DNA of 64,000 bases, taken from NCBI GenBank assembly GCA_027596075.1, contig JADGJC010000053.1, positions 64,175 through 128,174 on the forward strand, read 5' to 3'. The stretch comes from Rhizophlyctis rosea (taxonomy: Eukaryota > Chytridiomycota > Chytridiomycetes > Rhizophlyctidales > Rhizophlyctidaceae). A model generated the notes under the pieces. The model was given only the letters and a program-made list of their open reading frames with translations. It was not told where the DNA came from and did no database searches. The position numbers and the translations under genes are program-made. Below, piece after piece: positions 58,601-64,000 of the stretch. Position 1 is the stretch's first letter; every line of letters starts with the position of its first letter.

Positions 58601-59731
58601 TCGGTGTTTGACGATGAATTTGGATATGATTGTGCGGGTGTGGTGTTGGGGTATGTTCTTGTATCAGGTGCTCCTGTAATATTTCAGACAGTAAGTATGC
58701 ACCCTCAGATATGTGTTATACCCTTGACGGGCACGACCCCAACATCCACGACTCCATCTGAAGTGGTTTTGGACGGCAAGTGCTCCAATATTTATTTCCC
58801 ATGACATGGTATCATATCAACGAGGTCTCCCCACCCTGCACATATGCGACGCAACAAAAAGCAGCCGCCCACTCACCAGCAGAGTATGAACCCATCGCGG
58901 ACTGCGCCCCATACAGCATTTGCGGCGGACCTCCCAATCCCATTCCCATCCCCGCCCCGCCACTAGTGAAGCTGGCTGTGCCATAATTCGTCGATCGCAT
59001 TCCGTAAGGAACTGCCTGATCTCCTTCCGGGTAAGGTGCCTTATTGGTTGGTTGATATGATGGGGGAGTAATGCGGTAGAATGTGGGTGGAGTCTGTTTC
59101 TGTTGTTGGAAAACCAACGGTCAGTTAGGCCCTACATTGTTCACCCGTGTCGAAAGGCAAAAATTACCATATCTGGTTGCCAATACCCGCCAGTGATCGA
59201 CACATCCGGCCCTCGACTTTGCATAGCATTCGACGAAACACCATGTTGCGAGGTACCAAGTTGGCCCTGCTGCTGCATGAATGAATGATACGCCGGAAGC
59301 GTCATTCCCTGCAACATAGCAGCACCTCCTCCGCCCGTTGGACCAAACTTATTCGCCGGCGTGGTCGTCGAATGCATCAAGGTATTGTTACCCACTCCAC
59401 CACCGGTTGTCGTCACGAACTGATTAACGGCATATCCCACTCCTTCTGAGGCGAGAACGTTGGCATCGTAGGAAAACGACGGCGAGTAGCCGTACGGGGA
59501 GGGAAAGTCCGAGGGAGGAGCGGGACGTGGGAAAGTGTTGGTGTTGTAGGGTGGGAAGGGGGGTTGTCGTTGTGCTGTTTGTGTGTAAGATGGGTATGGA
59601 TTGCCTGGTTGTGCGTAAGGTTGCTGTTGCCGTTGGTGATCTGGTTGCGGGTTGGACCAGTCTTGGGACTGGGGATACCCCTGCGTGGGACCACTGCTTT
59701 GTGTTGAGTAAGTGGGTCCGTTTGGGTTCAT
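55652..59731 (-). CDS. Large fungal Cys-rich protein with Gln/Pro/Tyr-rich N-terminus; interrupted by an assembly gap
   Basis: Exons on the minus strand: 59731-59168, 59099-58877, 58673-58276 and 58176 down to about 56800, then a disturbed part to the stop at 55652. The first three exons encode a Gln/Pro/Asn/Tyr-rich, prion-like region. Exon 4 begins SLTDILHDPNPDTAFDPIAW, then several CxxC pairs: CAKC (nt 57624), CLAC, CEIC, CVSC and CTEC. These run into GGGGKYRTGKWRPVQLFPP and RKTCSLPHVRIG, a block I recall from uncharacterised fungal proteins. Zinc binding is likely; the role is unknown. After GKEGP (about 56795) a very G/C-rich stretch shifts the frame. Sense resumes at QVELVLDGDGSGKK and MWGYSSSNDVNPTSVGMETF. 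Ten Ns at 56267-56276 interrupt the rest. The C-terminal piece has LEALDRRLSLVPLGEYVAAH and FRLRHIPEQLWGCYDVYVAG. About 1,200 aa in all. Confidence 0.7.
56267..56276. other. Assembly gap (10 N)
   Basis: A run of ten N lies inside the Cys-rich gene, next to an extremely G/C-rich stretch (56190-56266). The true length of the missing sequence is unknown, so the frame across it cannot be trusted. Confidence 0.98.
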
Positions 59732-61618
59732 TGTGGAAGCAACTGAGCGTGGGTAACTGAGCGTGGGAAAGTATGTTATGGGGTATGAGTCCGAGTCCCT
59801 AACGAGGAAGCATTGACGATTCCCGCACCAAGATGGTGTCAGTACTGCAGGGACTACAGAGCACAAGCAGCCACCGCTATGCTCCTCAAGCAGCGGACTG
59901 ATGGAAAGTGTTGATGGTGGAACAGGATGGAGGGCTGAGGGGGGGAAAGATGGCTGAGGTGTGCTGGAGCAAGCTTTTGCGATGCAAAGTCGGAGCAATT
60001 TCGGTGTCTGAGATGTCTGCCATGTGGGTGACCAATTATGGAGGAAGTGCGGAATAAAACAACCTCCGAAATACCCGGGAATAACATGGCTTTTACACCG
60101 CCTCCCAGACTTCCCAACATACAAATACAGATACGCACCACCATACTCACCATCTTTCATCCAGATGATGGCTGCTGGAAATATCATATACTTCATATGA
60201 CTGACATTTGGCATCAATACGGACGCATTTTGACCCTTTTCAGTCTTTCATTGGTCAGACAATCAGGTGCTAAGTGACGGGAGTGACTATGGGGAGTTGA
60301 AAAAGCGGGGTCATTATGCACTCTGCAGTCTTCATCACTTCACCCATAGCCGCAGCGTAATCACTGTGTGCGCAACTGTCGGGTGGATTAGCTTCCTGCA
60401 CACTACGGCGGAAGGGACTGAGGATTCAGTGGTTTGTGATTGGTGCAATGTGATGGGATTCATGCGTTTGAACGTAGGGACCTGGTGCGGGGCTAGTGGG
60501 AATCAACCGAATCGTGCACAAAAGTTGGGACGCTCAGCAAATTGAACGAAAGTTGGAATGGATACATGACACAAAGTTGGGACGCGGAGCAGCACACGCC
60601 GCAAAAAGTTGGGCACAGAACAAAATTCGCGTAAATGGTTGAGACCACATGCTTCGTGCACCGAGCAACCCCGCCTTGGTTGGGACGCTGCTGATGGTAC
60701 TGGCCTACTGGCACCCGATCCGATTCCTTCCAGCGGCAGAGGGTAAATTCACGCATACGAAACTTGCCAATCAATCAGCAACACTAGCAACTCACCTCAC
60801 AGGACAGCCAAAATTCATTCCACTGGAATTACATTGTATCCACATCCATCGCAGAACCCGCCCGCACAACAAAACCTTTTCTTGGGTATCGGACCCTCGG
60901 AACTTCGGCGCATATGATGTCATGTGCTCAGAAATGGACCAAATGGTGCAACCCAATGCGCATCTCCAAGCCTCATGCCTTTGGAGGTTGCGCTTACATA
61001 AGCATATTCCATGGAGGTCTCCACATCGTGTTGGCCAGTTGCCCTATCGTACTTGTTGCAAACTTTGCAAAAATGGAACCTTCGTGGAGACGGTTCAAGT
61101 ACACTTGTCAATCGCTTCTTCAAACTGCTCATCACCGGAATGGCATAGCTCACAACTTCCCTGAACTGCTCGTAGACTCCATAATCGGACTCTGCACACT
61201 GACCACACATGTCTGCCGGCGGTAAACCTCTTCAAAGTATTGTGTCGCTGATATTATATCCACGCATTACTGATTGTCTAGCGATGATAAACAATGTCCG
61301 ACACCAATGCAGCAAAGTATCCAACGATGTACCAAATTTTCCGTTTACGGCCAACGAAAAGAACACCTCCCCATTCAGTCGCACTTTACCAATGCAACTC
61401 ATCAATGCTTCTCCCAGTATTTTTGAGCTTTGGCAATTGATTTTGATTATCTGTTTTTGGCGCCTGTCAAAATTATCAAGAAGAACTAGCTGGTTGAATG
61501 CAAGCAGATGCGTCGCTGCCTTAGCTGTGCTATCTCGGAGCTGGAGCTCCCAGTGTTGCACATGGTCCCTAACGAAACATATGCAATCCCGCTTGGTCGT
61601 CGGTGAATTGGATCTCTC
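59732..61618. other. Promoter side of the Cys-rich gene and gene-poor sequence
   Basis: The frame of the Cys-rich gene is open back to 60217, but codons before MNPNGPTYS at 59731 do not resemble its composition. Beyond that no gene is supported. A repeated AAGTTGG motif is listed separately. Confidence 0.5.
60521..60612. repeat. Cluster of AAAGTTGGGACGC-type motifs
   Basis: AAGTTGG occurs at 60522, 60550, 60574 and 60606, twice as part of AAAGTTGGGACGC, with a related GGTTGGGACGC near 60678. Spacings of 28, 24 and 32 bp are irregular, so factor-binding sites are as likely as a decayed tandem repeat. Confidence 0.5.
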
Positions 61619-61752
61619 CAAGGGGTGGCATCCAAAACCCCAATCTATGAAATGTATCTCACTAAACTTATGGCACAGTCATGAGTTCACTAGTACGAAT
61701 ATATATATCGCCTATTTCTTATATTTATGGGGTTTTGGGATGCCACCCCTTG
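61619..61752. mobile_element. MITE-like element with 23/24-bp terminal inverted repeats
   Basis: The left end CAAGGGGTGGCATCC then AAAACCCC (61619-61641) is the reverse complement of the right end GGGGTTTTGGGATGCCACCC CTTG (61729-61752), except for one extra base. The 134-bp element has an A/T-rich interior (ATATATATATCG) and no coding capacity. This is the form of a small non-autonomous DNA transposon. No clear target-site duplication is seen: TCTC precedes the element and TCGT follows it. Confidence 0.75.
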
Positions 61753-64000
61753 TCGTCGAACATCACAAAATGAACGCGCTGATCGCGGGGTTTCGTTCCC
61801 GATCAAAAGGTTCTCTATCGGAGCAAAAAGGCAATGCGGATGTTATTTAATGAAGTAGCATTGCAGTGATGAACTTGCATGACATACTGCGTTTCGAAAT
61901 CGATGTACCTGATCTGACTCTTGTGTCTATGAATGATTGGTGAGTGAGTGAGTGGGCGAAAAGCGTGCTCAGAAGACGCTCAACTGATTCACAATGCGGC
62001 ACGCCCATAAAGCGAATACTTGCAGGGTAATAGGTGAAGATGGCATGCGACACTTCCCGCATCCTGTCTGCGGTGACATCCAGAGGTAAGATGACTCCAT
62101 AATGTATGGACATCTGCCAGAGAACTGACGGAACTGCCCATTTCTCAGCGCATTCATCCTCCGTGTTGGGGCGTAATCTTTTCTTTTGGTGTCCAACCAT
62201 CTCATAATCACTGAACAACTGTCGGAAATACCGCTCGGTGTAGATGTAGAGTTTGCAGATGAAGTGCGAATGGGCCCCACACCGACATTGTATTGAGATG
62301 ATCATTGAGCATGGCACGGTCCCACTGACGCCGTCACATGCATTGGGTACTTGGCTATTTGGCTTTTTTTTGGTTTCTGAATACAGTAGTGCACTTTTCA
62401 CGGCACGTCATCATAACTCCCTCCGTTGTCAACCTGTGCTTCGACCACTCTGTGCTCAACTCCGTGTGTGGAACGAGCAAAAAAGAGAATCAGGCTTGCA
62501 TCAGCAAGGCACCGTAAACCCATTCTCTTGAGGGAGATGACACCTTTCGAACAAGTGATGTATTTCCATTGGGCCCAAGTGTGAGGACCAGAAAGTAAAT
62601 CAAAGTTATCCGAATCGTCTTTTGTGAAAGACGTCAATGTGAAATCTTTTAATACAGTCCTGATGATGGGCGACGGCCTTCAAAGCACACCATTCCGTGT
62701 TCGATTGGATACCCAAGTCTTCTCGATATCTGAGAGCGTTCCATGAGTTCCTGTCCGAGCGATTACTTTTTGCCCCCAGTCCGACACACTATGCACATCC
62801 CGGCAGGTGCAACCTTCAGCAGCCGCCACCCGTCGCCAGCATGAAAGGGCCCTTTGGAGACACGCAATGGGTATTGCGGTGCCCGCCCAATGAGGAATTC
62901 GCATTGTCATCCAATCGGAACCCTGTGAAAAGAGCGCTTGGTGGCCGGGGGAAGGACAAAGGGCATCTAATGGGCAAACCACCGCATTTCGGCCTCCGGG
63001 CCCACAGAACCGGAACCTGCTGGCCAAAAGAACCTCGTTTTGACCAGAGGGAAACCAAATCGGGCGTAATGGACGTCCATGCCCTACCATGTCCAACGGG
63101 CACAGATGGGGCTTTGGAGGACGGAAGTCCTACCGGAATGCTGTATATTGATTTGTCCCCGCAATGAAGGCGTCGTTCGAAGTGAACATTGTCTCCGTTA
63201 CGATCCCGCCCTCATCATCTTTGAATTCATTTTTGGTAGCCGACCGACGGTAAAAGCTAGTATGTTCAAGGACGATGGCGAAAACAGATATAAAGTGTGC
63301 AAGGGACCTTCAACTGCTTTGGTGGTGTTGAACCATCCACGTGATGCGAAACGAACGATGCACGGCATGTATTACCACACTAGATAGGGTTGGTCGAAAG
63401 TCGCGACCTGGGAAGGTTGGAATGTGGGGATGTCCGAATAGCAAAAAAGTTTGCACAGTCGAAACACTGGTGGACGGAGGGACTGAATGTAGTATACACA
63501 GTGCTCTTCCTCAGTTGTACTCCTTCCTCTCTGCTCACGTTGGTGGTGAATTCCATTGAATCCCACATTTCCGTATCTGCAAAACACTCGGCATATCGCG
63601 TCCGACCTGGGATTAAAAATTGATGCAATGGTTTCCAATCCGCGCAGTTCGCGGATTAGGCCCGGTATTGTTGTTAATGCCGTTTCACTGGCACCGGAAC
63701 AACACAATTGATGATTTGCAGATGCCGGGTATTTGGAAGGTGTACGTGCCCGGATTGACCTTTTCAGAAGGGTATTCATTACTAGTGTGAGGGATCGTTT
63801 TTTTGGTCAATTCCATTGGGTGAAATGACTAGCCTGTGCCTCACACAGAGAACGCATATCTAAATCTTGTAGACTAACAACAGAAATACGGTGATGATCA
63901 AGAATTTGGTCACCGCTCCCTCCGGCATTATACCGGCGGATTGATACTGACATTCCCATGAACACTTCGTGTGACAGTACCAGCGTTGAGGATTCCCATC
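61753..64000. other. Gene-poor region to the window end
   Basis: Minus-strand frames at 62401-61847 and 62637-62398 have fairly protein-like stretches (for example RYFRQLFSDYEMVGHQKK) but match no family I know. They may be remnants of a gene or element. No gene is supported from 62640 to the end. Confidence 0.45.

Overview
This is a eukaryotic nuclear window, most likely from an early-diverging (chytrid-like) fungus. Genes are split by short GT-AG introns, mostly 50-100 bp, some with CTAAC/ACTAAC-type branch sequences. Low-complexity Pro/Ser/Gly/Gln-rich proteins are common. Recognisable families include an ICP55-type aminopeptidase, HPP membrane protein, bZIP factor, rvt-like reverse transcriptase and TKL-type kinase with Sel1 repeats. 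The chytrid placement is inference; the fungal one is firmer. There are no prokaryotic operons.

Layout. 0-2 kb: a ubiquitin-like/zinc/RING protein. 2.3-2.64 kb: a hairpin repeat and tRNA-Leu(CAG). 4.1-6.3 kb: a large disordered protein. 7.0-8.2 kb: an HPP membrane protein. 8.5-11.8 kb (minus): an 11-exon gene joining an MLKL-like helical N-terminus, a protein kinase and Sel1 repeats. 12.8-15.2 kb: a 10-exon gene joining a SPRY domain, a Cys-rich region and a thioredoxin-like C-terminus. 17.2-20.0 kb (minus): a bZIP protein. 20-28.7 kb: a long gene-poor stretch. 28.7-31.2 kb: the 10-exon ICP55 gene. 31.2-38.1 kb: gene-poor, holding a decayed copy of the ICP55 3' end. 38.1-41.0 kb: an rvt-like reverse transcriptase gene. 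43.6-46.2 kb: a tandem pair of small secreted Cys-rich proteins whose promoters are duplicated too. 46.6-49.2 kb (minus): a tail-anchored GTPase with one unresolved frame change. 49.2-49.6 kb: a small zinc-binding protein. 50.2-52.4 kb: two degraded genes. 55.7-59.7 kb (minus): a large Cys-rich protein crossing a 10-N assembly gap. 59.7-64 kb: gene-poor with a 134-bp MITE-like element.

Exon joins were worked out by hand from reading frame and splice sites and are untested against transcripts. Several genes suggest signalling or quality-control roles (kinase-Sel1, UBL-RING, GTPase, SPRY-Trx), but nothing here shows that they work together; they are separate transcription units.
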